Assembly: GCA_035690495.1 (NCBI GenBank)
Contig: DASSKK010000023.1
Coordinates: 1-27,927 of the forward strand
Direction: 5' to 3'
Length of the DNA: 27,927 nt
From: DASSKK01 sp035690495
GTDB taxonomy: Bacteria; Actinomycetota; Actinomycetes; Propionibacteriales; Nocardioidaceae
Shown in pieces: positions 7,868-15,551 of this stretch. The notes below the pieces were generated by a model, which made no database searches, was not told the origin of the DNA, and worked only from the letters and a program-made list of their open reading frames with translations. The stretch's first letter is position 1. Every line of letters begins with the position of its first letter. The translations under genes and the position numbers were made by a program.

Positions 7868-9337
7868 ATGCCAGAAGCCGCAAAGCCTAGTCCGCGCCTG
7901 TACAACGAGGACATCGCACCTCGTAGCAGCAAGGGGAACTGGAAGACCCTAGACCTGTTTGCCTGGTGGATGTCCGCTTGGCACAGCTTGGGCGGTTATA
8001 CGATGGCGGTTGGCCTCCTGGTGCTGGGGCTACAAGGCTGGCAGATGGCGCTCGGCCTCAGCATCGGGCTGGTCATCATCTACGTCTTCAGCAACTGGAT
8101 GGGTATCGCCGGTCAGCGGGTGGGGGTCCCGTTCCCCGTCTTTTCGCGCATCTCCTTCGGGGTCTACGGCGCCAACATACCCGCGATCCTGCGCGCCATC
8201 GTGGCGGTGGCGTGGTACGGGATCCAGACCTACTTGGCCTCTGCGGCGGTCATGCTCCTCATCTTCAAGCTCGCACCCGGCACAAAGAGCCTCAGCGAAC
8301 CGTCGTTCCTGGGCTTGTCTGCGATCGGTTGGATTTGCTTCCTGGCCCTGTGGGCAGCCCAGCTGGCGGTTCTGTGGCGGGGTATGGAGGCAGTGCGCAA
8401 ACTGTCCGACTTCGCGGGCGTCACGATCTGGGTCGCGATGATCGCCCTGGCGGTCTGGGTCTTGGATCAAGCTGGCTGGACGATCGACTGGACGTACGCG
8501 GAAGTCGACGTTCCCCTGTCCGCGGGTGCGTCGATCACCGCAGTCCTCGGAGCCATCTTTCTCACCGTTGCCTATATGGGCGGCCCCATGCTCAACTTCG
8601 CCGACTTCACCCGACTGGCGCCCAACGAGGACAACGTCCGGAAGGGAAACCAGCTCGGCCTGCTGCTGAACGGCATCGCCTTCTGTGTCGTGGCCGTCAT
8701 CATCGCCCTGGCGTCGGTAGAGGTCTACGGATCAGCCGTCTCGGACCCCGTTCACCTGCTCGCCAGCATCGACAATGTCGCGATGTTACTCATCGCGATC
8801 ATCGCAGTAGCCATCGCTACGGTCGGGATCAACATCATCCTCAACTTTGTCTCCCCCGCATTCGACTTCTCCAACGTGTGGCCGGAACGCATCAGCTTCC
8901 GGATCGGAGGCCTCATCACGGCGATCCTCAGCTTGCTCGTCATGCCGTGGAAGCTGTACGCCAACCCCATCGCCGTCAACTACTTCATCGGCGGGGTCGG
9001 GGCGACAATGGGCCCGTTGCTCGGGATCATGCTCGTGGACTACTACATGGTCCGGAAGGGCGTGGTCAAGATGAGCGATCTGTACAGCGAGGACCCCCAG
9101 GGCCGCTATTACTACGACAAGGGGTTCAACCGAAAGTCCATCGTATGCCTCGCGATTTCCGGAGTCGTGGCACTCGCCGTGGCCTATCTCCCCGCTCTGT
9201 CGGCACTGGCGCACTTCTCCTGGCCCATTGGACTGGCAATCGGCGGAGGGCTCTGCTACCTGCTGAAGAAGGATGAGCGCGAAGCGGCACGTGCCTCCGA
9301 ACCGGCACCAGTCGAACTGGCGCAGGATGCCAACTGA
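7868..9337 (+). CDS. NCS1-family (Mhp1-like) nucleobase/hydantoin permease
   Basis: 489 residues with about twelve hydrophobic segments, the LeuT-fold nucleobase:cation symporter-1 family that imports hydantoins, allantoin, uracil, cytosine and related compounds. The N-terminal signature LYNEDIAP is typical. W116 and Q120 in VAWYGIQTYLAS align with the Mhp1 residues that hold the hydantoin ring, and the INIILNFVSPAFDFSN stretch (about 321-336) corresponds to the region containing the third ligand-binding residue. The start ATG has GAAGGA six bases upstream. Promoter and operators match those of the hydantoinase operons, so it is very likely the pathway's uptake system, with the following stress protein gene 48 bases downstream in the same transcript. 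Exact substrate is not readable. Confidence 0.92.
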   Translation: MPEAAKPSPRLYNEDIAPRSSKGNWKTLDLFAWWMSAWHSLGGYTMAVGLLVLGLQGWQMALGLSIGLVIIYVFSNWMGIAGQRVGVPFPVFSRISFGVYGANIPAILRAIVAVAWYGIQTYLASAAVMLLIFKLAPGTKSLSEPSFLGLSAIGWICFLALWAAQLAVLWRGMEAVRKLSDFAGVTIWVAMIALAVWVLDQAGWTIDWTYAEVDVPLSAGASITAVLGAIFLTVAYMGGPMLNFADFTRLAPNEDNVRKGNQLGLLLNGIAFCVVAVIIALASVEVYGSAVSDPVHLLASIDNVAMLLIAIIAVAIATVGINIILNFVSPAFDFSNVWPERISFRIGGLITAILSLLVMPWKLYANPIAVNYFIGGVGATMGPLLGIMLVDYYMVRKGVVKMSDLYSEDPQGRYYYDKGFNRKSIVCLAISGVVALAVAYLPALSALAHFSWPIGLAIGGGLCYLLKKDEREAARASEPAPVELAQDAN

Positions 9338-9385
9338 CAGGGCCGGTTGTCCCAACCCATCTGAGCTAGAGGAGGCAGTGCAGTC

Positions 9386-10210
9386 ATGGGAGTACTGATC
9401 GGCTACGACGACACGTCATATGGCAGGGACGCGTTGACACTCGGCTTGGGTATCGCGGAGCGACGACACGATGCTGCAACCGTCGCCACGGTCTTCCCGG
9501 ATGACGAGCGGGGCCTCATGGTGGCCGTCAACGACAGCGAGTGGGTGCGTAAGGTGCGCGCGGTTGCCGAGCGCAAGTTGGACACTGCTAAGCAGATCGT
9601 CGCGAACAGTGGCTCCGTCGACGTCAACTACGAGGTGGTCGGCCCCGCCTCCGCATCCCGCGCCCTGCACGAGTATGCCGAGCGCACGCACCCAGCTGTG
9701 CTTGTGCTCGGGTCCAGCGAGCGCGCGGCGGTCGGCCGGATCTCCTTGGGTAGCACGGTGGAGAGGCTTCTGCCTGGAGCTCCCTGTCCGGTGGCCGTCG
9801 CGCCACGCGGCTACAGCCGCAGCAACGAGCCGATCGCGAACATCGCGGTCGCCTACGACGAGTCAGCCGAGGCTGACCAAGCCCTCGAGCTGGCATTGAA
9901 GATCGCGCAGCGGGACAGCCTGTCTCTGCGTATCGTGTCGGTCTCGGCGTCCCCCGATCCGGCCCTGCAGCGTCGTGTGGAGGAGAAGGCGAAGGCCCTC
10001 ACCGAGAAAGTAGTGAAGGCGAGCGGCGAGGTGATCGTCGACAAGGACGTCGTGGACACCCTCGCTCGCCTCCCTGGGGAACAACCCGACCTACTGGTGT
10101 GTGGATCGCGCGGCTACGGTGCTGTCCGTCAGGTGCTGCTCGGCTCGGTCTCGGCACAGTTGATCCGACACGCGGCATACCCGGTCATCGTCGTTCCGCG
10201 CATGGGCTGA
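9386..10210 (+). CDS. Tandem-domain universal stress protein (UspA family)
   Basis: 274 residues made of two UspA domains (about 1-140 and 150-274). Each ends in the ATP-binding pattern G-x2-G-x9-G-S/T: GSSERAAVGRISLGST in the first (with S-S-E in place of the usual first glycines) and GSRGYGAVRQVLLGS in the second, which is the more canonical. Such proteins bind nucleotides and modulate stress responses. It follows the permease by 48 bases with a GAGGAGG site, so it should be induced with it. Pairing of a Usp with a transporter is seen elsewhere, where the Usp can act as a regulatory partner; that role here is inference. Confidence 0.9.
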   Translation: MGVLIGYDDTSYGRDALTLGLGIAERRHDAATVATVFPDDERGLMVAVNDSEWVRKVRAVAERKLDTAKQIVANSGSVDVNYEVVGPASASRALHEYAERTHPAVLVLGSSERAAVGRISLGSTVERLLPGAPCPVAVAPRGYSRSNEPIANIAVAYDESAEADQALELALKIAQRDSLSLRIVSVSASPDPALQRRVEEKAKALTEKVVKASGEVIVDKDVVDTLARLPGEQPDLLVCGSRGYGAVRQVLLGSVSAQLIRHAAYPVIVVPRMG

Positions 10211-10232
10211 TGGCAGTCTGAGCCAAGCGGTA

Positions 10233-10269
10233 GGCGTGTGGCCCAGTAGTGTTGGGACTGACACACGCC
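10233..10269. terminator. Hairpin terminator after the permease/Usp operon
   Basis: GGCGTGTG (10233-10240) pairs with CACACGCC (10262-10269), and inside it CCCA pairs with TGGG (10242-10245 with 10253-10256). It stands between convergent genes and is followed by a pyrimidine-rich run, so it probably stops transcripts from the left. Confidence 0.6.
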
Positions 10270-10277
10270 CTCCCTTC

Positions 10278-10290
10278 GCCCCTCTGGGGC
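10278..10290 (-). terminator. Short hairpin after the second hydantoinase operon
   Basis: GCCCC-TCT-GGGGC directly after the stop of the minus-strand gene at 10291. With the larger hairpin at 10233-10269 it could stop the minus-strand operon. There is no T-run. Confidence 0.45.
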
Positions 10291-10725
10291 TCAGGGGGCC
10301 GATGCGCTGCCCGGGGCTTGTGCCCTTGTCGCTGGGCGGGAAGCGAGATGACGCTCCCAGCCGCCGGCCTCACTGATATCAGTCACGTCCGGCATATCGA
10401 GCGCCGACTCGCGCATCCTCATCGACAACGAGCCCCGCCCGTCGGCCAGTTCGATCACAGCCAGCTCCAGTTCCTCCGGTTCGCGTGGTAGCAACTCCTC
10501 GCGCAGGCGGGTGTAGGAGACCTCGTACAGTTCGCCCGGGACAGAGTAGCCGTCCTGCGGCACCGGGAAGAGTCCGGGAAATTCGTCACGCACGGAGAAG
10601 AAGCGATATCGCGCGGCGGTCGCGACGCGGCCGAGGAAGGTGGCTGCCGCCACGGCGTCGTGCAGCGGCCCTCCCTTCATGGCCTGTCCATTCACGAACA
10701 TGCGTACCGTCTCATCGCTGTCCAT
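10291..10725 (-). CDS. Small protein resembling the allophanate hydrolase C-terminal / GGCT-like domain
   Basis: 144 residues from the ATG at 10725, which has GAGGAGG seven bases upstream (an ATG at 10731 and a GTG at 10755 are also open but badly spaced). The pattern MFVNGQAMKGGPLHD, ATAARYRFFSVRDEFPGLFPV and ELYEVSYTRLREELLPREPEELELAVIEL resembles the small domain found at the C-terminus of allophanate hydrolases, which has a gamma-glutamylcyclotransferase-like fold. Here it stands alone without an amidase domain. It is the last gene of the second hydantoinase operon, about 30 bases after the M20 hydrolase. It may process a carbamoylated or allophanate-like intermediate (inference). The last 30 residues are low-complexity and unconserved-looking. 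Confidence 0.7.
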   Translation of the reverse strand: MDSDETVRMFVNGQAMKGGPLHDAVAAATFLGRVATAARYRFFSVRDEFPGLFPVPQDGYSVPGELYEVSYTRLREELLPREPEELELAVIELADGRGSLSMRMRESALDMPDVTDISEAGGWERHLASRPATRAQAPGSASAP

Positions 10726-10755
10726 GGTCATCCCTCCTCGGCGTCCATTGTTCAC

Positions 10756-12009
10756 CTATTCGTCCTGGTCCAACGCCTGTAGGACCGCCGTGAGAGTCGC
10801 GACCCCGGCGCTGACTTGGTCAAGTTCGGTGTACTCCTCGGGGCAGTGACTGCGTCCGCCATGAGAGGGCACGAAGATCATGCCCATGGGACAAAGCTTG
10901 GCGAGGTGGACCGCATCGTGGGTCGCCCCACTGGGGATAGCTTCCCAGCGCAGGCCCAGTTCGTCGGCCGCCCTCACGACGGCGTCTTGGACGTGGTCGG
11001 ACGTGGGGACAAAGTCGTTGTCATGCCTCCAGTCGAGCTCCACCTCCACTCCGTACCCGTGGGCTTTCTGGGCGATCTGCTGAGCGAGCCGACTTTTGGC
11101 GGCGGACAGCCAGTCAGGGTCCACGCTCCGCAACTCAGCGGCCAGTCTGGCCTCGCCCGGGACGACGTTGGGAGAACCGGGACTAGACTCGACCCGGGAT
11201 GTGGTGGCCACCCCGTGAACGGGTGCCCCGCAGCCTTCCCGTCGGATCTCGAGAACGGCCTCCGCCGCTGCCACCAAGGCGTCCCGGCGGTCGCCCATGG
11301 GCATGGTGCCCGCGTGATCCGGGCGCCCGCTGAAGCGGGCGAAGAGCCGCTCGATGCCGGCAATCGCGGTCACAACACCGATCGGCGCACCACGCGTCTC
11401 CAGTAGGGGTCCCTGTTCCACGTGCAACTCCACGTAGCGGTGAAGGCGTGTCCTTCGTGCCCAGTCTGCTTCGATGGCCTGACCGGGGTCGAGGTCGAAT
11501 GTCCGGTAGCGCTGCGCGAGTGAGGTGCCGGACGCATCCTCGCGAGCGAGATCCCCGACGGTCAATTCACCGGCGATCGCCCGACTGCCCATGCAACTCA
11601 GCCCGAACTCGTTGGTCTCCTCCCCGAGGAAGTCGACCAGGTACAGGTCTCGACGCAGCCGGACGCCCGCTTGCCTCATGGCACGCACGGCTTCGATCGC
11701 GCCGAGCACACCCACCACACCGTCGAATCGGCCCCCGCCCCTCACGGTGTCCGTGTGCGACCCCGTCATCAGGGCCGGCAGGTTGGGGTTGTTGCCCGGC
11801 AGCCGTCCGATGATGTTTCCGGCCTTGTCTACGTGAACCTCGAGGCCCGCTCGGTCCATTCGCTGCCGGATGAAGTCGCGCGAGACGCGGTAAGGCTCGG
11901 AGAAGACGGTTCTGGTCCAACCCTCCTCAGCGGGATCGGTGATGGTCGAGAGCTTTTGGAAGTCCTCCTCCAAGCGCTCCAGTTCAGGTGTTACGGCTGC
12001 CTTCGACAT
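10756..12009 (-). CDS. M20-family N-carbamoyl-L-amino acid hydrolase / allantoate amidohydrolase
   Basis: 417 residues, a zinc or manganese amidohydrolase. Metal-site residues are visible: H85 (TGSHTDTVRGGGRFDG), D96, E130-E131 (LGEETNEFGLSCMGS), H196 (ELHVEQGP) and H388 (GGRSHCPEEYT). The dimerisation/lid domain (about 215-330) contains FSGRPDHAGTMPM, a family hallmark. The subfamily covers L-carbamoylases, allantoate amidohydrolases and some beta-ureidopropionases, which sequence alone does not separate. ATG at 12009 is chosen because MSKAAVTPELERL begins where family members start; the frame is open further upstream, overlapping the hydantoinase gene, and the ribosome site is weak. It starts 25 bases after the second hydantoinase, so the pair is likely an L- or ureide-specific branch. 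Confidence 0.9.
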   Translation of the reverse strand: MSKAAVTPELERLEEDFQKLSTITDPAEEGWTRTVFSEPYRVSRDFIRQRMDRAGLEVHVDKAGNIIGRLPGNNPNLPALMTGSHTDTVRGGGRFDGVVGVLGAIEAVRAMRQAGVRLRRDLYLVDFLGEETNEFGLSCMGSRAIAGELTVGDLAREDASGTSLAQRYRTFDLDPGQAIEADWARRTRLHRYVELHVEQGPLLETRGAPIGVVTAIAGIERLFARFSGRPDHAGTMPMGDRRDALVAAAEAVLEIRREGCGAPVHGVATTSRVESSPGSPNVVPGEARLAAELRSVDPDWLSAAKSRLAQQIAQKAHGYGVEVELDWRHDNDFVPTSDHVQDAVVRAADELGLRWEAIPSGATHDAVHLAKLCPMGMIFVPSHGGRSHCPEEYTELDQVSAGVATLTAVLQALDQDE

Positions 12010-12034
12010 CAGTCGTTCCGTCCAACCACCGGTG

Positions 12035-13417
12035 TCAGAGGCTGGCTCGTGCCAGGAACTGGCCGCGGCCGGCCGAGCCGCTGTAGCGTCCCTGCTCCGC
12101 CACCAGATCTCCTCGGGAGTACACGGCAGCGACCTCTCCCGGTACCTCCCAGCCCTCATAGGGCGTGTAGTCCATCCGCTGGTTCTGTGTCTCGCAGGAG
12201 ATCACCGTCCGTCCTCGAGGGTCGAAGACGACCACGTCCGCGTCCGCACCCGCAGCGATCTGGCCCTTCGATGGGAAGAGACCGAACTGACGTGCTGGAG
12301 CCGTGGATGTCAGGTCCACAAACTTCTCCAGAGAGATGCGCCCCGTCGCGACTCCCTGCGCATACATGACGAGCAACCGGTGCTCGACACCCGGTCCCCC
12401 ATTAGGAATCTGACGGAAGTCCGCCGCCCCCAAGCGTTGCTTCTCCTCCAGGCAGAACGGGCAATGGTCGGAGCTGACTACCCCCAGGGTGCCTGCGTTC
12501 AGGCCACGCCAGAGCGCCTGACGGTGCTCCTCGGTCCGAAGCGGCGGTGTCAGCACAACCTTCGCGGCCTCGAAACCCGGGGCGTCATACAGCGAACGGT
12601 CCAGGGTGAGGTAATGGGTGCATGTCTCCCCCGCTACCGCCCACTCCCTGGACTTGGCGTCGGCGACGGCTTCCACCGCGCCTTCAGTGGACAGGTGCAC
12701 GAAGTAGATCGGTGCGTCTGCCATCCGCCCGATCTGGATAGCGCGGCGAACCGCCTCCACCTCAGTGGCTGGTGGACGTGAGATCTCGTGAGAGGCGGGC
12801 CCGGTCCGGCCGGCGGCAACCAGCTCTGCAGAGAGCCGGTCGATAACGTCGCCGTTCTCGGCGTGGATGCACACCTGGCTTCCGACATCACGCGCCTTGC
12901 GTAGCACGTCGAACAGCTCTCCGTCGTGCACCATGAGGCTGCCTCGATAGGCCATGAAGACCTTGAAGCTGGTCACACCAGACTGAGCGATCTCCGGGAA
13001 CTCCTCGACAGCGCCGTCGTAGAGGTCCGTCACGCACATGTGCAGCCCGTAGTCGATCACTGCGTGCCCCTCGGCCTTCGCCCGGTGGTTGGCCAAGGAG
13101 TCCAGCAGCTTCTCCCCCCGGACCTGCATCGCGAAGTCGACAAGAGTCGTGGTTCCCCCGCAGGCAGCGGCCCGTGTTCCAGATTCGAAGTCGTCGGAGG
13201 TGATGGTGCCCATCATCGGAGAGTCGAGATGAGTGTGGACGTCCACTCCCCCCGGAAGAAGGAGCTTACCCGTGCAGTCGACCCTGGTGACCTGGTCCCC
13301 GTCGACGGCGGAGTACTCCCCCACGCCCACAACCTTGCCATCCCGGACCAGGACGTCCGCCGCCGCGGCTCCCCAGCTGTTCACGACGGTCCCACCACTG
13401 AACAGCAGATATCCCAT
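12035..13417 (-). CDS. Hydantoinase / dihydropyrimidinase (second copy)
   Basis: 460 residues from the ATG at 13417, which has AGGAGG eight bases upstream; the longer frame from 13537 would read through promoter and operators and is rejected. All metal ligands are present: H61 and H63 (GGVDVHTHLDSP), K152 (TSFKVFMAYRG), H185 (CIHAENGD), H241 (YFVHLSTEG) and D317 (VSSDHCPFC). It is a clear homologue of the copy at 3037-4464 but too divergent to be a recent duplicate. It heads an operon with an M20 carbamoylase, so it probably works on other substrates or the other enantiomer than the first copy (inference). Its promoter carries two LacI-type operators. Confidence 0.93.
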   Translation of the reverse strand: MGYLLFSGGTVVNSWGAAAADVLVRDGKVVGVGEYSAVDGDQVTRVDCTGKLLLPGGVDVHTHLDSPMMGTITSDDFESGTRAAACGGTTTLVDFAMQVRGEKLLDSLANHRAKAEGHAVIDYGLHMCVTDLYDGAVEEFPEIAQSGVTSFKVFMAYRGSLMVHDGELFDVLRKARDVGSQVCIHAENGDVIDRLSAELVAAGRTGPASHEISRPPATEVEAVRRAIQIGRMADAPIYFVHLSTEGAVEAVADAKSREWAVAGETCTHYLTLDRSLYDAPGFEAAKVVLTPPLRTEEHRQALWRGLNAGTLGVVSSDHCPFCLEEKQRLGAADFRQIPNGGPGVEHRLLVMYAQGVATGRISLEKFVDLTSTAPARQFGLFPSKGQIAAGADADVVVFDPRGRTVISCETQNQRMDYTPYEGWEVPGEVAAVYSRGDLVAEQGRYSGSAGRGQFLARASL

Positions 13418-13433
13418 CGCCGACCCTCCTTGC

Positions 13434-13469
13434 GCGAACGATTGCTCCCGTAGCCTTGCAAACGTTTGC
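13434..13469. promoter_or_regulatory. Two LacI-type operators at the second hydantoinase promoter
   Basis: GCGAACGATTGC (13434-13445, identical to the site at 7584-7595) and the perfect palindrome GCAAACGTTTGC (13458-13469), with centres 24 bp apart, twice the spacing seen at the other two promoters. On the minus strand the palindrome lies between -35 and -10 and the second site just before the ribosome site. Confidence 0.8.
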
Positions 13470-13480
13470 GGCAGCGTCAA
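13458..13480 (-). promoter_or_regulatory. Promoter of the second hydantoinase operon
   Basis: On the minus strand TTGACG (13480-13475) is followed after 17 bases by AAGGCT, a weak -10. The -35 is identical to that of the D-carbamoylase promoter. The perfect operator palindrome fills the spacer. Confidence 0.45.
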
Positions 13481-13522
13481 GGGTGCCGACCTTCTCTCGT
13501 CTGCTACAGGACAAAGCGGACG

Positions 13523-13551
13523 TTGCCACAGGGACACCCGCGGCTTACGGT
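13523..13551 (+). promoter_or_regulatory. Promoter of the beta-ureidopropionase gene
   Basis: TTGCCA (13523-13528) and TACGGT (13546-13551) with a 17-base spacer, about 70 bases before the ATG. No operator motif lies within it; the nearest is 54 bases upstream of the -35. Confidence 0.6.
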
Positions 13552-13623
13552 GTTGCCCACAAGGCGTGGGGCGAGCAGCGTCCGTCCTTCGAGCACGACT
13601 TCAGTCCGATGGGAGACAGATAC

Positions 13624-14460
13624 ATGTCGGTGGTACGTGCGGCACTCGTGCAGGCGGAGTGGACCGGGAACAAGGAGTCCATGATCAAGGCGCACGAGCA
13701 GTACGTGCGTGACGCGAAGGAGCAGGGGGCGCAGGTGATCTGCTTCCAGGAGCTGTTCTACGGCCCCTACTTCTGCCAGGTGCAGGACCCGCAGTTCTAC
13801 GAGTATGCCGAGTCCGTCCCCGGGCCGACGGTCGAGCGGTTCCAGGCCCTGGCCAGGGAGCTGTCGATGGTGATGGTGCTGCCGGTCTACGAGCAGGAGC
13901 AGCCCGGGTTCCTGTACAACACCGCGGCGGTGGTGGACGCGGACGGGTCCTACCTGGGCAAGTTCCGCAAGCAGCACATCCCGAACCTGCCCGGCTTCTG
14001 GGAGAAGTTCTACTTCCGACCCGGCAACGGCGGCTACCCGGTGTTCGACACCGCCGTCGGCAAGGTCGGGGTCTACATCTGCTACGACCGGCACTTCCCC
14101 GAGGGGTGGCGGGCGCTGGGGCTCAACGGTGCCCAGATCGTGTTCAACCCCTCGGCCACCTCACGGTCCCTGTCGCAGTACCTGTGGGACATCGAGCAGC
14201 CGGCGGCCGCGGTGGCCAACGAGTACTACGTCGGCGCGATCAACCGGGTCGGCGTGGAGGACCTGGGCGACAACGACTTCTACGGTGAGACCTACTTCGT
14301 CGACCCGCGCGGGCAGTACGTCGGGGACAAGGCCGACACGCACAAGCCCGAGGTGGTCGTCCGCGACCTCGACATGGAGCTGCTGGCCGAGGTCCGCAAC
14401 CGCTGGGCGTTCTACCGCGACCGCCGCCCCGACGCCTACGACGACCTGGTGCGCCCCTGA
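13624..14460 (+). CDS. Beta-ureidopropionase / N-carbamoylputrescine-amidase-like nitrilase hydrolase
   Basis: 278 residues. Catalytic Glu-Lys-Cys triad: E43 (CFQELFYGPYF), K116 (KFRKQHIPN) and C153 (VYICYDRHFPEG). It would hydrolyse N-carbamoyl-beta-alanine or related carbamoyl amines, the last step of reductive pyrimidine breakdown after a dihydropyrimidinase. ATG at 13624 has GGGAGA seven bases upstream; ATG at 13609 is an alternative that would add five residues. The gene faces away from the second hydantoinase and has its own promoter. Its codon use is visibly more G+C-rich at third positions than the neighbouring hydantoin genes, so it may have a different history. Confidence 0.9.
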   Translation: MSVVRAALVQAEWTGNKESMIKAHEQYVRDAKEQGAQVICFQELFYGPYFCQVQDPQFYEYAESVPGPTVERFQALARELSMVMVLPVYEQEQPGFLYNTAAVVDADGSYLGKFRKQHIPNLPGFWEKFYFRPGNGGYPVFDTAVGKVGVYICYDRHFPEGWRALGLNGAQIVFNPSATSRSLSQYLWDIEQPAAAVANEYYVGAINRVGVEDLGDNDFYGETYFVDPRGQYVGDKADTHKPEVVVRDLDMELLAEVRNRWAFYRDRRPDAYDDLVRP

Positions 14461-14482
14461 CCGGTCGTGCACCCCCGCTCAA

Positions 14483-14499
14483 CGGCGGACAGTTCGCCG
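14483..14499 (+). terminator. Possible hairpin after beta-ureidopropionase
   Basis: CGGCG and CGCCG around a seven-base loop, 23 bases after the stop. Short stem, no T-run, so only a weak terminator candidate. The rest of 14461-14639 shows no gene. Confidence 0.3.
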
Positions 14500-14639
14500 G
14501 GTCAGCAAGCGAATCACCTGCCAGAGGGTCCAAGCACTTCTCCGCATCGCAGATGTATGGACTCTGGAACAACGTCACCACGAGCCGTTAGTAGGTGGGG
14601 GTGGTCGGCCACGCAGGGCGTTGTAGTTCCCCTACAGCC

Positions 14640-15551
14640 CTATGCCGATTCAATATCCAAGAACGCACTTCCCGACCCGGACCACATGACCACCAACTCG
14701 TCCCGCGCTCGCGTGGCGGCCACGTAGAACAGGGACCGTTCCCGCTGCAGCAGATCCTCGCGATCTTCTTCGGCGAGCCCCTTGAGCAGATAGGAGGCCG
14801 GCACGAGGTCCTTGTCGGCACCGAAGATCAGCACGCGGGAGAACTCCATGCCCTTGGCGCGGTGCATGGTCATCACCTGCGGGTCCTTGGCGACGGCGGC
14901 GCCACGACTGACCAGGCGCACGGCCACCCCCCGGTCGTCGAGACCGCGGGAGACCTGGTCGGCGGTGCGCTGGTCGCGCACGAGGATGCCGATGGTCGGC
15001 GCCTCCACGCCGGCATCGAGCCAGCCGCGAACGACGGACTCGGCCTGGTCGAGCTCGTCCGTCAACGAGGAGCAGGGGATGCGCTCCGGTACCGGTCCAC
15101 GGCGTGCGGAGCGGTATCCGGTGTTGTCGGTCTCCTCGTCGTCCAGGTCGTGGAACTCGCTGCCCTCGAGGACGTGGGTGGCGAACCCGAGCACCTGCTG
15201 TGTGGTGCGGTAGTTCAGCGTCAGGCGCCGGGAGCGTCCCACGATCTTGATCCCGAGTTGACCGAGCACGACGTGTTGGCCGTAGATCCGCTGCTGGGAG
15301 TCCTCGGCGATGAACAGGTCGTCGGGCCCTTCGTCGACGACGGAGCGCAGGAGCTGCCACCGGGCGGGCGTCAGGTCCTGGCCCTCGTCGACCAGCACGT
15401 GGTCGGCCGGCCGTCGCTCGGCCGCGTCACACAGCTCAGCGGCGATGGCACAGGCCTCGCCGAAGTCGACGGCGCCGTCGACGGCGGCCGCGGAGCGGTA
15501 GCGGCTGATCACGTCCCACACGGCCATCCGCTGGCTGCGCCCGAGTCGCAC
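14640..15551 (-). pseudogene. UvrD/Rep-type superfamily 1 helicase, C-terminal remnant
   Basis: About 303 residues with the later motifs of a UvrD-like helicase in order: DEGQD (motif II, about 55-59), DDLFIAEDSQQRIYG (III), LTLNYRTTQQ (IV), VMTMHRAKGMEFSRVLIFG (V) and LFYVAATRARDELVV (VI). The N-terminal domain with the Walker A ATP-binding loop and motif Ia is missing. Upstream the frame stays open only to a stop at 15687-15689 and turns into low-complexity Arg/Gly sequence. GTG at 15551 is only the first possible start and has no convincing ribosome site. Without Walker A it cannot be an active ATPase, so I read it as the leftover of a helicase gene broken by deletion or rearrangement. A deliberately short protein is less likely. 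Confidence 0.75.

Noticed and set aside
7966..9276. Plus-strand second frame of 436 codons inside the permease gene
   Set aside because: Shifted frame of the permease; Arg/His/Gly-rich with no membrane segments.
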